Shown here one piece after another: positions 8,613 to 16,863 of a stretch of 64,000 bases of DNA. The translations under genes were made by a program, and so were the position numbers. Source of the DNA: Solibacteraceae bacterium (GTDB lineage Bacteria; Acidobacteriota; Terriglobia; Bryobacterales; Bryobacteraceae); NCBI GenBank assembly GCA_021324015.1, contig JAJPJX010000023.1, positions 62,001-126,000 of the forward strand, in the 5' to 3' direction. Positions within the stretch are counted from its first letter, which is position 1. Each line of letters begins with the position of its first letter. The notes under the pieces are model-generated. The model was not told the DNA's origin, did not search any database, and was given only the letters and a program-made list of their open reading frames with translations.

Positions 8613-8629
8613 GCCGGGGTGGCCCCGGC
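8613..8629 (-). promoter_or_regulatory. GC-rich hairpin in the leader of the HU-like/TIR unit
   Basis: GCCGGGG (8613-8619), a 3-nt loop and CCCCGGC (8623-8629) give a perfect 7-bp stem about 20 nt upstream of the HU-like start. It could form in the 5' leader and affect translation; function is unknown. Confidence 0.3.
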
Positions 8630-8667
8630 GGCCCAGCCCGGAGACCGGGGGGTCTGGTTAACAAGCT

Positions 8668-8765
8668 TGGATTCAACGGAGTAGGGTGTGTGCGGGGAAG
8701 TTGGGAAAAGGTGTGAATCCATACATGAAGTGATTTTAATTACGGATTAAGAGCCAGTTCATGTA
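8668..8765. repeat. two interleaved 8-bp inverted repeats between divergent genes
   Basis: TGGATTCA (8668-8675) with TGAATCCA (8714-8721), and TACATGAA (8722-8729) with TTCATGTA (8758-8765). Both pairs are perfect. They lie in the 231-bp region between the HU-like gene and the Lys-rich small gene and could be regulator sites. 8-bp matches arise by chance at a fair rate, so the call is weak. Confidence 0.3.
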
Positions 8766-8823
8766 GGTTTGAGTATGATACTCGAAGACGAACGGGTTTC
8801 GTCGCATCCAAAGGAGAAACGCA

Positions 8824-8970
8824 ATGAAGAAACTGATGACCGTGCTGCTCGGCCTGTCGTTCCTGGCGGGCACCGTAACCGCCACCTTCGCGCAGGAAAA
8901 GACTCAGAAGACCCAGAAGAAGAAGAGCCACAAGAAGAAGGGCGAGACCAAGAAGGAAGGCACGCGGTAA
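8824..8970 (+). CDS. short secreted Lys-rich protein, 48 aa
   Basis: A small gene with a strong AAGGAG ribosome site about 8 nt before ATG. Residues 1-23 are a clear signal peptide (MKKLMTVLLGLSFLAGTVTA then TFA), and the mature 25 residues are almost only Lys, Thr, Gln, Glu and His, so the exported product would be a very basic, disordered peptide. The coding potential is supported by the ribosome site, signal peptide and clean stop, followed by a hairpin at 8993. No function is known to me; counter-ion, surface or matrix roles are guesses. It is not overlapped by any better gene. Confidence 0.7.
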   Translation: MKKLMTVLLGLSFLAGTVTATFAQEKTQKTQKKKSHKKKGETKKEGTR

Positions 8971-8992
8971 GCTTTCGTAGTTGTCTGGGAAA

Positions 8993-9021
8993 GCCGCGTA
9001 GCGCGTCCGAACCTACGCGGC
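8993..9021 (+). terminator. possible terminator hairpin after the Lys-rich gene
   Basis: GCCGCGTAG (8993-9001) and CTACGCGGC (9013-9021) form a perfect 9-bp stem with an 11-nt loop, 23 nt after the stop codon. There is no proper U-tract, so it may act as an mRNA-end or processing structure rather than a classic intrinsic terminator. The rest of 9022-9211 is pyrimidine-rich and has no other feature than a 6-bp palindrome (AACCAA/TTGGTT, 9139-9154). Confidence 0.45.
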
Positions 9022-9211
9022 CTCACCAGATTTGGGTTCCCTCCTCAGGTTCTCCTTTAATCATTCCTTCCCGGTTGTTCCCCTCTGTAAAGGTTTGTAA
9101 ATCGCCCCCTCCTGGATTCTTCCTTTCTACCTGGCAGTAACCAACCGTTTGGTTCCTAACGCCAAATCTCATGATTTCGAGGGAACCCGGTAAGTCCATC
9201 GAGGATGACGG

Positions 9212-10432
9212 ATGAAACGCCTGTTAGGAGTTAGTGCGCCGCTCGTGTGGGTTCTGTTACAGGTGACGCCTCTAGCCGGGCAGCAGCCCACCGCTCCCGC
9301 TGCGGCGGTATCCCGGGTGATCGGTGAAGTTTCGGCAATTGATTCCGCGGGTGCGCGGATCACGCTGAAGCCCGACAAAGGCGATCCGGTGGTGGTGCAG
9401 CTTGGCGAGAAGACCCTGTATTTGCGCGTGCCGCCCGGAGAGAAGGATTTGAAGAAGGCGAACCGGATCACCCTGGCGGATATCGGTCAGGGGGACCGTT
9501 TGCTGGCGCGCGGGCGGCTCTCCGAGGATCAAAAAACGCTTTCCGCGGCGGCAGTGATCGTGATGACCAAGAGCGACCTGGCCGCGAAACAAGCGCACGA
9601 CCGCGAAGAGTGGCAACGGCGCGGCATGGCGGGGACCGTGGCGGCGGTCAGCCCGGAGACCAGGCAGATCACCATGACGGTGCGGAATTTTCAGGGTGCC
9701 CGCACCGTGACGATCGACGTTCCGGAAGGCGCGCGATTCCGCCGCTACGCCCCTGACTCGGTGCGCTTCAGCGACGCGCAACCGAGTTCCTTGGCGGAGT
9801 TGAAAGCCGGCGACCATCTGCGGGTGCTGGGCGAGAAAAACGAGGATGGAAGCCGCATCAAAGCGGAACAGATCGTCTTCGGATCGTTCCGGACGATCGC
9901 GGGCACGGTGCTGAAAGTGGATGCGGCGGCCAACGAGGTTTCGATCAAAGATCTGGCAACCAACAAGCCCCTGACGGTGAAAATCAACGCTGATTCCACC
10001 CTGCGGCGCCTGCCGCCCATGATGGCGGCCATGATGGCGCGGCGGCTGAATCCGGAAGCGGCGGGCGGCAATGCGGGGCGCGGACCCGCGGGTCCGGGAG
10101 GCCCGCAGGGTGAGCCGTACCGTGCTTCCGAGCGGCCTCCCGGGCAGGGCGGCGCCGACGGGCAGCGGCCGGTCTGGGCAGGCATGCGCGGCCAGGCCGC
10201 GCAAGGCCGCGGCGATTTCCAGCAGATGCTGGAGCGCATGCCGGCGTTCACCCTGGCGGAATTGAAGCCGGGCGATGCCCTGGTGGTTTCCAGTACCGCG
10301 GGTGCGCAGCCCACGCAAGTAACCGCCATTACCGTGGTGGCCGGGGTCGAACCGCTGCTGACGGCCTCTCCGCAGGGCGGCAGGCAGGTTGGCGGCGCCT
10401 GGAATTTCGGTGATATCGGCCTGCCAGAGTAG
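9212..10432 (+). CDS. secreted DUF5666-like repeat protein
   Basis: 406 residues with signal peptide (cleavage near LAG-Q). Three similar beta-rich units can be seen, each starting with G-x-V-x-x-(I/V) and an ITLK/ITMT/VSIK strand: VIGEVSAIDSAGARITLKPD, MAGTVAAVSPETRQITMTV and IAGTVLKVDAAANEVSIKDL. These look like OB-like DUF5666 repeats. The C-terminal third is Gly/Pro/Gln-rich (about residues 285-335) and likely disordered. GAGGA lies 6-7 nt before the ATG. It is 45 nt upstream of the Oar-like gene, and is probably in the same transcript. Confidence 0.7.
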   Translation: MKRLLGVSAPLVWVLLQVTPLAGQQPTAPAAAVSRVIGEVSAIDSAGARITLKPDKGDPVVVQLGEKTLYLRVPPGEKDLKKANRITLADIGQGDRLLARGRLSEDQKTLSAAAVIVMTKSDLAAKQAHDREEWQRRGMAGTVAAVSPETRQITMTVRNFQGARTVTIDVPEGARFRRYAPDSVRFSDAQPSSLAELKAGDHLRVLGEKNEDGSRIKAEQIVFGSFRTIAGTVLKVDAAANEVSIKDLATNKPLTVKINADSTLRRLPPMMAAMMARRLNPEAAGGNAGRGPAGPGGPQGEPYRASERPPGQGGADGQRPVWAGMRGQAAQGRGDFQQMLERMPAFTLAELKPGDALVVSSTAGAQPTQVTAITVVAGVEPLLTASPQGGRQVGGAWNFGDIGLPE

Positions 10433-10477
10433 CAGGCGCATCCCTCGCACATGCCATTGCCGCGGAAAGAGAGTTCT

Positions 10478-13396
10478 ATGCTCAAGCTGTTTCGGAGTGT
10501 ACTGATTGTTACGTTGATTCTGTGGTGCGGGCGGATTCCGGCCGGCGCGCAGCAAGCCACCGGAACCCTGCGCGGCCAACTGAAGGACGAATCCGGCGCC
10601 GTGATCCCCGGCGCCACGGTGGTGGCGGCCGGCGCGGGAGTGCGCAAGACGGCAGGCACCCAGGCGGACGGTTCCTATGTGCTGGCTGGCTTGCCTCCAG
10701 GGCAGTATACGGTCAGCGTGAACTACACCGGCTTCTCGCCATATCAGAACCGCGCGGTGGTGATCAACGCGGGAAAGACCACCCAACTGGCGATCGCCCT
10801 GACGCTGGCCACCGGCAAGCAGGAGGTCACCGTGGTGAGCGAACCTCCGCCCACCGTGAGCGTGGAGCCGGAAAACAACGCGGGCGCGCTGGTGCTGCGC
10901 AAAGAGGACCTGGAATCGCTGCCCGACGACCCGGACGACCTGGCCAACGATCTGCAAGCGCTGGCGGGCCCCTCGGCCGGCCCCAGCGGCGGCCAGATTT
11001 ACATCGACGGGTTTACCGGCAATGGGCGCCTGCCTCCGAAAGAGTCCATCCGCGAGGTGCGCATCAACCAGAATCCTTTTTCGGCCGAATATGACAAGCT
11101 GGGTTTCGGCCGCATCGAGATTCTGACCAAGCCCGGCTCGGACAAGTTCCGCGGCATGGCGTTCTTCAACTTTAGCGACGCGGCGTTCAACTCCCGCAAC
11201 CCGTTTGCGCCGGATAAACCGAGCTTCCAGTCGCGCTATTACGGCGGCAACGTGAGCGGGCCCTTGAGCAAGCGCGCTTCCTTTTTCCTGGACATGGACA
11301 AGCGCGATATCGACGACAACGCCGTGATCAACGCCACCATCCTGGACAGCAACCTGAACCCGGTGCCGTTTAGCCAGGCGCTGGTGACCCCCAACCGCCG
11401 CACGGAGATCAGCCCCCGGCTGGATTATCAGTTGAGCACCAACAATACGCTGGTGGCGCGCTACCGCTACTCGCACGTAGGCGAGGAAGACCAGGGCATC
11501 GGTCAGTTTTCACTGGCCTCGCGGGCCTATAGCGTGCATGACACGCAGCACACGCTGCAACTCACCGAGACCGCGGTGCTGAGTCCCAAGGCCATCAACG
11601 AGACACGTTTTCAATACCAGCACCTGGAGGTCTCCGATATCGGGGACAACACGATTCCGAGCATCAACGTGCTGGACTCGTTTACCGGCGGCGGGGCGCA
11701 GATCGGGCATTCCGTCAACACGCAGAACTATTTCGAGATCCAGAACTACACCTCGCTGACGCTGCACACCCACACCGTGCGTTTCGGGGTACGCTCGCGC
11801 ACGGAGAATCAGAGCGACATTTCTCCGCAGAATTTCGGAGGAACCTTCACCTTCGCGGGCGGTACGGGGATCACCTCGATTGACCGCTATCGTCTGACAT
11901 TGCTGGGCCAGCAGCAGGGGCTGAGCATGGACCAGATCCGCGCGCTGGGCGGGGGACCGACGCAGTTCACGCTGAACGCCGGGAACCCCCTCGCGGCGCT
12001 GAGCCAAACCGACATCGGCGCCTTCGTGCAGGACGACTGGCGCATGCGGCCGGGCCTCACCCTGAGCCTGGGGCTGCGCTACGAGACGCAGACGAATATT
12101 CACGACTGGCGGGACATCGCGCCCCGCGTGGGGTTCGCCTGGGCCCCGGGAGCCGGCCGCGGCGGGCGGCAGCAGAAGACCGTAATCCGTGGCGGATGGG
12201 GCATCTTCTACGATCGCTTCGCGGAGAATCTCGTACTGCAAACCATGCGTTTTAACGGAGTCGCGGAGCAGCAGTACGTGATCACCGACCCTAATTTTTA
12301 CCCCAGCATTCCGCCCATTTCGTCGCTCACGGCGGGACTGGTGCCGCAGAGCATCTGGCGCGTGGACGGCCATCTGCGCGCGCCCTACACCATGCAGTCC
12401 GCGATCGGCATCGAGCGGCAGTTGCCGTTCAATACCACCATCGCCACGACGTTCACCTACTCGCGGGCCATGCATCTGCTGCGCGCGCGGGATATCAACG
12501 CGCCGCTGCCCGGCACCTTCAATCCGGCCATTCCCGGAAGCGGAGTGCGTCCCTACGGAGACATCGGGAATCTGTTCCAGTACGAGTCCACCGGCATCCT
12601 GAATCAGAACCAGTGGATCACCAACGTGAACAGCCGGCTGAATCGAAACATCTCCCTGTTCGCGTTTTACGTGCTCGGTTACGCGCACAGCAATACCGAC
12701 GGCGCCAGCACCTACCCGGCCGATCCGTACAACATGGCGGACGAGTACGGGCGGTCCGCGCTCGACGTGCGTCACCGGTTTGTGCTGGGCGGATCGATCG
12801 CGGGGCCCTGGGCTCTGCGGCTCAGCCCCTTCCTCATCGCGCACTCGGGCGCGCCGTTTAACGTCATTACCGGCGCGGATCCCTTCGGAGATGCCACGTT
12901 TGCCGCGCGTCCGGCGTTTGCCACCGACCTGAGCCGGCCGAGCGTGGTGATCACGCCGCTCGGCGCCTTTGACCTGAAGCCCACGGGGGGAGAGCAGATC
13001 ATTCCCCGGAACTACGGCCAAGGCCCAGCCTATTTCTCCTTAAATCTGCGGCTCAGCAAGACGTTCGGCTTTGGCGCCAAGGACGAGCGCGGGGCTCCCG
13101 CTCCGGGCGGCGGATTCGGCGGCGGGCGGGGCGGTGGACGTGGTCCGGGCGGCGGCGGTATGCGCATGGGTGGCGGCATGCGCGGCGGGTTCGGCGACAG
13201 TCTGACTAACCACCGCTACAATTTGACGTTTTCGGTGAGCGCGCGCAACCTCTTAAACAACGTCAACTTCGGAATGCCCAGCGGTAACCTCACATCGCCC
13301 TTCTTCGGGCGCTCCAATTCCATTGCTGGCGGCTTTGGTCCCGCGGCGATTGCCAACAATCGCCGCCTGGAACTGCAACTTCGCTTTAACTTCTGA
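10478..13396 (+). CDS. Oar-like TonB-dependent outer-membrane protein
   Basis: 972 residues from the ATG at 10478, chosen because it starts the signal peptide (MLKLFRSVLIVTLILWCG...AGAQQ) and follows GGAAAGAGAG; an ATG at 10451 would add nine polar residues. After the signal come a carboxypeptidase-regulatory-like (SpaA/Cna-like) beta domain at about 30-110 (LRGQLKDESGAVIPGATV), a plug-like region, and a long beta-barrel ending in LRFNF, the expected aromatic terminus. Residues about 875-910 form an unusual Gly/Arg/Met-rich loop. Oar-type proteins are abundant in Acidobacteria and take up or process polymers; substrate unknown. A strong hairpin follows the stop. Confidence 0.88.
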   Translation: MLKLFRSVLIVTLILWCGRIPAGAQQATGTLRGQLKDESGAVIPGATVVAAGAGVRKTAGTQADGSYVLAGLPPGQYTVSVNYTGFSPYQNRAVVINAGKTTQLAIALTLATGKQEVTVVSEPPPTVSVEPENNAGALVLRKEDLESLPDDPDDLANDLQALAGPSAGPSGGQIYIDGFTGNGRLPPKESIREVRINQNPFSAEYDKLGFGRIEILTKPGSDKFRGMAFFNFSDAAFNSRNPFAPDKPSFQSRYYGGNVSGPLSKRASFFLDMDKRDIDDNAVINATILDSNLNPVPFSQALVTPNRRTEISPRLDYQLSTNNTLVARYRYSHVGEEDQGIGQFSLASRAYSVHDTQHTLQLTETAVLSPKAINETRFQYQHLEVSDIGDNTIPSINVLDSFTGGGAQIGHSVNTQNYFEIQNYTSLTLHTHTVRFGVRSRTENQSDISPQNFGGTFTFAGGTGITSIDRYRLTLLGQQQGLSMDQIRALGGGPTQFTLNAGNPLAALSQTDIGAFVQDDWRMRPGLTLSLGLRYETQTNIHDWRDIAPRVGFAWAPGAGRGGRQQKTVIRGGWGIFYDRFAENLVLQTMRFNGVAEQQYVITDPNFYPSIPPISSLTAGLVPQSIWRVDGHLRAPYTMQSAIGIERQLPFNTTIATTFTYSRAMHLLRARDINAPLPGTFNPAIPGSGVRPYGDIGNLFQYESTGILNQNQWITNVNSRLNRNISLFAFYVLGYAHSNTDGASTYPADPYNMADEYGRSALDVRHRFVLGGSIAGPWALRLSPFLIAHSGAPFNVITGADPFGDATFAARPAFATDLSRPSVVITPLGAFDLKPTGGEQIIPRNYGQGPAYFSLNLRLSKTFGFGAKDERGAPAPGGGFGGGRGGGRGPGGGGMRMGGGMRGGFGDSLTNHRYNLTFSVSARNLLNNVNFGMPSGNLTSPFFGRSNSIAGGFGPAAIANNRRLELQLRFNF

Positions 13397-13400
13397 GGGC

Positions 13401-13430
13401 CCGGCTGATCCGCGGATCGGCCGGCCGTTT
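13401..13430 (+). terminator. rho-independent terminator of the Oar-like gene
   Basis: The 24-nt segment 13401-13424 is an almost perfect inverted repeat around GATCCGCGGATC (only one G-T wobble pair), followed by CCGTTTCTT. It starts 5 nt after the stop codon and ends just before the promoter of the Rrf2 gene. Confidence 0.7.
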
Positions 13431-13431
13431 C

Positions 13432-13475
13432 TTGACTGGCGCAGACTTTTCCTCTAATCTCTAGTTGGATAGAGG
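13432..13475 (+). promoter_or_regulatory. promoter of the Rrf2-cysK unit with a possible operator
   Basis: TTGACT (13432-13437), a 17-nt spacer and TAATCT (13455-13460) form a good sigma70-type promoter. An inverted repeat CCTCTA...TAGAGG (13451-13475, 13-nt spacer) overlaps the -10, and is a natural place for autoregulation by the encoded Rrf2 protein. The -35/-10 pair is read directly; operator function is inferred. Confidence 0.6.
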
Positions 13476-13495
13476 AGATTCCCGCCGACATCCTG

Positions 13496-13921
13496 ATGAA
13501 CATTTCCGTGAAAGCCGAGTATGCCCTCCAGGCCTTGTATGATCTGGCGGCGCAACATTCCGCGGAACCCGTCAAGATCGCAGAGATCGCCCAACGGCAG
13601 AAGTTCCCGCAGAAGTTTCTGGAATTGATTCTGGCCGGCCTCAAGCAAGGGGGCTTCGTGGAGTCGCGGCGCGGCGCGGAGGGCGGGTACCTGCTGGCGC
13701 GCCCGGCCGACCGCATCACGATCGGCGAAGTCCTGCAGTTTGTGGAGGGCCGGCAGCCCGGCAAATCCCGAAAGCGAGAGACGACAGACTCTCCTTTTGC
13801 GGAGATGTGGGCGCGCGTGGAGCGGGCTGTTTCCGACGTGGTGGATCAAACCACCTTTGCGGACCTGCATCGCGAGTGGACGGAGAAGCACTCCAGATTC
13901 GTGCCGAATTGGGAGATCTGA
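13496..13921 (+). CDS. Rrf2 family transcription regulator, CymR-like, without Fe-S cysteines
   Basis: 141 residues. The N-terminal winged helix shows the family pattern ([53 protein letters not shown]). Unlike IscR or NsrR, the protein has no cysteine at all, so it cannot bind an Fe-S cluster through the usual three-Cys site. It is 4 nt upstream of cysK. In Bacillus the cysteine-free Rrf2 protein CymR represses sulfur genes in complex with CysK, so a similar sulfur-sensing role is likely here by context. The ATG is 18 nt after GAGGAG, an unusually long gap. Confidence 0.85.
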   Translation: MNISVKAEYALQALYDLAAQHSAEPVKIAEIAQRQKFPQKFLELILAGLKQGGFVESRRGAEGGYLLARPADRITIGEVLQFVEGRQPGKSRKRETTDSPFAEMWARVERAVSDVVDQTTFADLHREWTEKHSRFVPNWEI

Positions 13922-13925
13922 GCGA

Positions 13926-14882
13926 TTGATCTACGCCGATAATTCCTTTAGCATCGGGCGCACGCCTCTGGTGCGCCTGAACCACATCACGCAGGGGCTG
14001 GGAGCGACGATTCTGGCGAAAATCGAAGGGCGCAACCCCGCCTATTCGGTGAAGTGCCGCATCGGCGCCGCCATGGTTTGGGACGCGGAAGAGCGCGGCG
14101 TGCTGAAGCCCGGCAAAGAAATCATCGAGCCCACCAGCGGAAACACCGGCATCGCGCTGGCTTATGTGGCGGCGGCGCGCGGGTACGCTATCACCCTGAC
14201 AATGCCCGAAACCATGTCCATGGAGCGCCGCAAGGTGCTCAAAGCCCTGGGCGCCAATCTGGTGCTGACTGACGGCGAGCAAGGCATGGCCGGATCCATC
14301 GCCAAGGCCGTGGAACTGGTCAATTCGGCCCCGGAGCACTACGTGCTTCTGCAACAGTTCGAGAATCCCGCCAACCCGGACATTCACTTCCGCACCACGG
14401 GCCCGGAAATCTGGGACGACACCGAGGGGGCCGTGGACGTGCTGGTGGCCGGCATCGGTACCGGCGGTACCATCACCGGAGTCTCCCGCTATATCAAGCA
14501 GACCAAGGGCAAGAAGATTGTCTCGATCGGGGTGGAGCCGTCCGGGAGCGCGGTCATCACGCAGACTCTGAACAGGAAGCCCATACGCCCTGGTCCGCAT
14601 AAGATTCAGGGGCTGGGAGCGGGTTTTATTCCCGATACCCTGGATCTCAAGCTGGTAGACCGAGTGGAAACCGTGACCAACGAAGAAGCCATCGAATTCG
14701 CGCGACGACTGGCCAGTGAAGAGGGAGTCCTGGCCGGAATCTCCGGCGGCGCAGCTACCGCGGTGGCGGTGCGGGTCGCGCATGAGGAAGCCATGCGCGG
14801 GAAGATGCTGGTGGTGATTCTGCCGGACTCCGCCGAGCGCTACCTCAGCACCGCCTTGTTCGACGGTGTTGCCGACGCGTGA
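13926..14882 (+). CDS. cysK: cysteine synthase (O-acetylserine sulfhydrylase)
   Basis: 318 residues from a TTG start at 13926, 4 nt after the regulator's stop; an upstream continuation of the frame lies inside the regulator and is not used. O-acetylserine + sulfide gives cysteine, cytoplasmic, PLP-dependent. PLP lysine is Lys43 in [13 protein letters not shown]; the phosphate/substrate loop [11 protein letters not shown] follows, and [14 protein letters not shown] binds the PLP phosphate. The C-terminal SGGAA is normal. Context with a CymR-like regulator suggests a self-regulating sulfur switch, but this is inference. Confidence 0.93.
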   Translation: MIYADNSFSIGRTPLVRLNHITQGLGATILAKIEGRNPAYSVKCRIGAAMVWDAEERGVLKPGKEIIEPTSGNTGIALAYVAAARGYAITLTMPETMSMERRKVLKALGANLVLTDGEQGMAGSIAKAVELVNSAPEHYVLLQQFENPANPDIHFRTTGPEIWDDTEGAVDVLVAGIGTGGTITGVSRYIKQTKGKKIVSIGVEPSGSAVITQTLNRKPIRPGPHKIQGLGAGFIPDTLDLKLVDRVETVTNEEAIEFARRLASEEGVLAGISGGAATAVAVRVAHEEAMRGKMLVVILPDSAERYLSTALFDGVADA

Positions 14883-15123
14883 GTTTTTGCCCGATTGCCA
14901 CTTACAGAGTCGGGGTGATAGGCTGTGGGGTAAGTTCACTAGCCCTTTTGAGCTATTCCATCGTCGGGAGAGCAAGAGAAAGCGGGCGCTCATTGGGTGA
15001 TAGGGGTGAGTGCGCCCGCTGTCGTAACGGGGATTTAGCTGTAAGGCGACCGGGTTTCGAGCGACGTTACACAGCTTGCAAAATAAATTTCGTTCCCGGC
15101 GTGGCGCTAAAATCAGGAACAGC
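14883..15123 (+). other. structured non-coding stretch between cysK and the BNR gene
   Basis: 241 bp with no good coding frame. It holds three potential stems: GGCT/AGCC followed by CTTTT (about 14922-14957, a weak terminator for cysK), AGCGGGCGC (14981-14989)/GCGCCCGCT (15012-15020), and AGCTGT/ACAGCT (about 15036-15074) closing an inner CG-rich region. TAAAAT at 15108-15113 is a -10-like hexamer close to the ATG at 15124. The layout could be a small RNA or 5' leader; I do not recognise a known class. Confidence 0.35.
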
Positions 15124-16074
15124 ATGCGGCGTGTTCTCCCCCTCGGCCTCAGCCTGGCGGGCCTGCTGGCGGCACAGTTCCAATTGCCGCCGCCGGGCGG
15201 TGCACCCCCTCAAGAGCTATCCAAGCCGGTAGAAAAACCGCCCGAAAAGCCGGTTCTCGCCAACAACGGCAGGCCCATGGTGGTGTCTTACCGATGTGCG
15301 GAAGAGGACATGACCTGGGCTGGGCTGGCCTGCTCGGAGGACGAGCCCTGCCGCTTTTATCTGGAGTTGGCTGCCGTGGAGCCGCTGGGAAACAAGATTT
15401 TTCTGGCTGGCAACATTCACTCCTCCTCGACAACTCTTTCCTCGATCTTTCTGGCCAGTGAGGATTCGGGGAAAACCTGGATCGAACCTTTCGAGCGCAT
15501 TCGCGGCGGGGGACTGGACCACATCCAGTTTGTGGATTTCGAAAATGGCTGGGTCAGCGGGCAGGTGCTTCAGCCCCTGCCGCAGGATCCGTTCCTGCTC
15601 ATTACCTCCGATGGGGGAAAAACATGGCGCCGGCGGCCGGTTTTCGGTGAAAGCCGCGGAGGCTCTATCCTGCAGTTCGGGTTCGGTTCCAAGACGGCCG
15701 GCAGCCTGGTGATCGACCGCGGCGAACCGGGAGACAGCGGCCGCTACGAACTCTACGAGACGCCGAACGGGGGAGAGACTTGGATGCTGCGGGAAATAAC
15801 CGACCGCCAGCCGAAGATCCCGCGCGCCGGGACGGGCAATCCGGACTGGCGGCTACGGCCGGACGCAGCCACAAAGTCGTTCCGTGTGGAGCACCGGCAG
15901 GGCGAGCGCTGGACCTCGCTGGCGAGTTTCGCCATTCCCATCGGGACGTGCACGGCGCCGGAACGCGAGCGGCCCCAGGCGCCCGCGGCGGTGGAAGCGC
16001 CCTCCGCCGAACCGGCTCCGGCCCCCGCGCCGCCGGTGAAGCCGCCTCCCAGCCTGCGCAAGCCCCGGCCGTGA
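15124..16074 (+). CDS. secreted BNR/YCF48-like repeat protein
   Basis: 316 residues from ATG 15124, which places a signal peptide (MRRVLPLGLSLAGLLAAQ) at the start; an upstream start at 15076 would add a basic stretch. Asp-box (BNR) repeats are visible: ASEDSGKTWIEPF, TSDGGKTWRRRPVF and ETPNGGETWMLRE, in YCF48-like blades. The region before them and the last 50 residues are Pro-rich (PPPGGAPPQ; APAPPVKPPPS) and probably flexible linkers. Family members are periplasmic or surface proteins, sometimes assembly factors or exosialidase relatives; no catalytic residues are evident. Confidence 0.75.
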   Translation: MRRVLPLGLSLAGLLAAQFQLPPPGGAPPQELSKPVEKPPEKPVLANNGRPMVVSYRCAEEDMTWAGLACSEDEPCRFYLELAAVEPLGNKIFLAGNIHSSSTTLSSIFLASEDSGKTWIEPFERIRGGGLDHIQFVDFENGWVSGQVLQPLPQDPFLLITSDGGKTWRRRPVFGESRGGSILQFGFGSKTAGSLVIDRGEPGDSGRYELYETPNGGETWMLREITDRQPKIPRAGTGNPDWRLRPDAATKSFRVEHRQGERWTSLASFAIPIGTCTAPERERPQAPAAVEAPSAEPAPAPAPPVKPPPSLRKPRP

Positions 16075-16105
16075 GAAGTCCGCGGGTGGTTTTTGCAGCG
16101 GCTTA

Positions 16106-16139
16106 CTGACCCGTCAGAATAAATTCAGGAAAGCTTCAG
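16106..16139 (+). promoter_or_regulatory. three TCAG boxes at 11-bp spacing, likely response-regulator binding site
   Basis: TCAG occurs at 16114, 16125 and 16136, exactly 11 bp apart; the last two are within TTCAGGAAAGCTTCAG. Just before is CTGAC/GTCAG (16106-16117). OmpR-family regulators bind direct repeats with a helical-turn period, and the gene downstream encodes one, so autoregulation is likely. The period is read directly; the binding is inferred. Confidence 0.55.
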
Positions 16140-16179
16140 TGGCCGGCGGCCGGCGGCGAAGGTATAAGAGGAAGAGCTT

Positions 16180-16863
16180 GTGCGCATCCTGGTAGTGGAA
16201 GATGAACGCAAAGTTGCCCATGCGCTCAAGGAGGGGCTGGAAGCCGAGCACTACAAGGTGACGCTCGCCCATACCGGCGAGGAGGGCTTTTACCTGATCC
16301 ACTCCGAGACATTCGACCTGGTGCTCTTGGACGTCATGCTGCCCGGGCGGAGCGGCGTGGAGATTCTGTCCACGTTGCGCAAGCGCGGACTGCAAACGCC
16401 GGTGCTTTTACTGACGGCGCGGGATACCGTGGAAGACCGGGTGCTGGGTCTGGATAGCGGGGCGGACGACTACCTGGTGAAGCCCTTCGCCTTTCCCGAA
16501 CTCTCCGCGCGGATTCGCGCGCTGCTCCGGCGGGGGCGCGGCGAGCCGGCTGCGCGCATGAAGCTCGCGGACCTGGAAATGGACGTGGTGGCGCGCACAG
16601 CCGCACGCGGCGGCCGTCCGCTGGAGCTGACGGCGCGGGAGTTCGACTTGCTGGAGTACCTGCTGCGGCACCAGGGGCGGGTGGTTTCGCGCGAAATGCT
16701 GGCGCGCGACGTGTGGAAAGAGGCGGCCCGTCATACACCGCTCGACAACGTGATTGACGTGCATATCGCGCGGCTGCGCCGCAAGGTGGACGACCCTTTC
16801 GCCCGCAAGCTGGTGCATACCGTGCGCGGCGTGGGTTTCGCCTTGCGCGAGGAGCCGGCATGA
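16180..16863 (+). CDS. OmpR/PhoB-family response regulator (heavy-metal CusR/CopR type)
   Basis: 227 residues. Receiver domain 1-115 with acidic pocket EDE (residues 7-9), phospho-acceptor Asp51 (LVLLDVMLPG), Thr at LLTARD and Lys at YLVKPF. A C-terminal winged helix covers about 128-225 (LTAREFDLLEYLLRHQGRVVSREML...VIDVHIARLRRKVDD...VRGVGF). It starts with GTG after AGAGGAAGAG, and overlaps the kinase by 4 nt (ATGA). The adjacent efflux pump and the presence of a heavy-metal-type subfamily pattern suggest metal or toxicant response. Confidence 0.92.
   Translation: MRILVVEDERKVAHALKEGLEAEHYKVTLAHTGEEGFYLIHSETFDLVLLDVMLPGRSGVEILSTLRKRGLQTPVLLLTARDTVEDRVLGLDSGADDYLVKPFAFPELSARIRALLRRGRGEPAARMKLADLEMDVVARTAARGGRPLELTAREFDLLEYLLRHQGRVVSREMLARDVWKEAARHTPLDNVIDVHIARLRRKVDDPFARKLVHTVRGVGFALREEPA

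Noticed and set aside
9272-11476. Minus-strand open frame of 734 codons
   Set aside because: Shadow of the DUF5666-like and Oar-like genes; Arg/Gln/His-rich with no fold signature.
13740-13925. N-terminal extension of cysK
   Set aside because: It overlaps the regulator in another frame and aligns to nothing in CysK; the TTG at 13926 gives the normal length.
14883-15123. Known riboswitch or 6S RNA
   Set aside because: I could not match the conserved cores of the known classes; only generic stems are seen.
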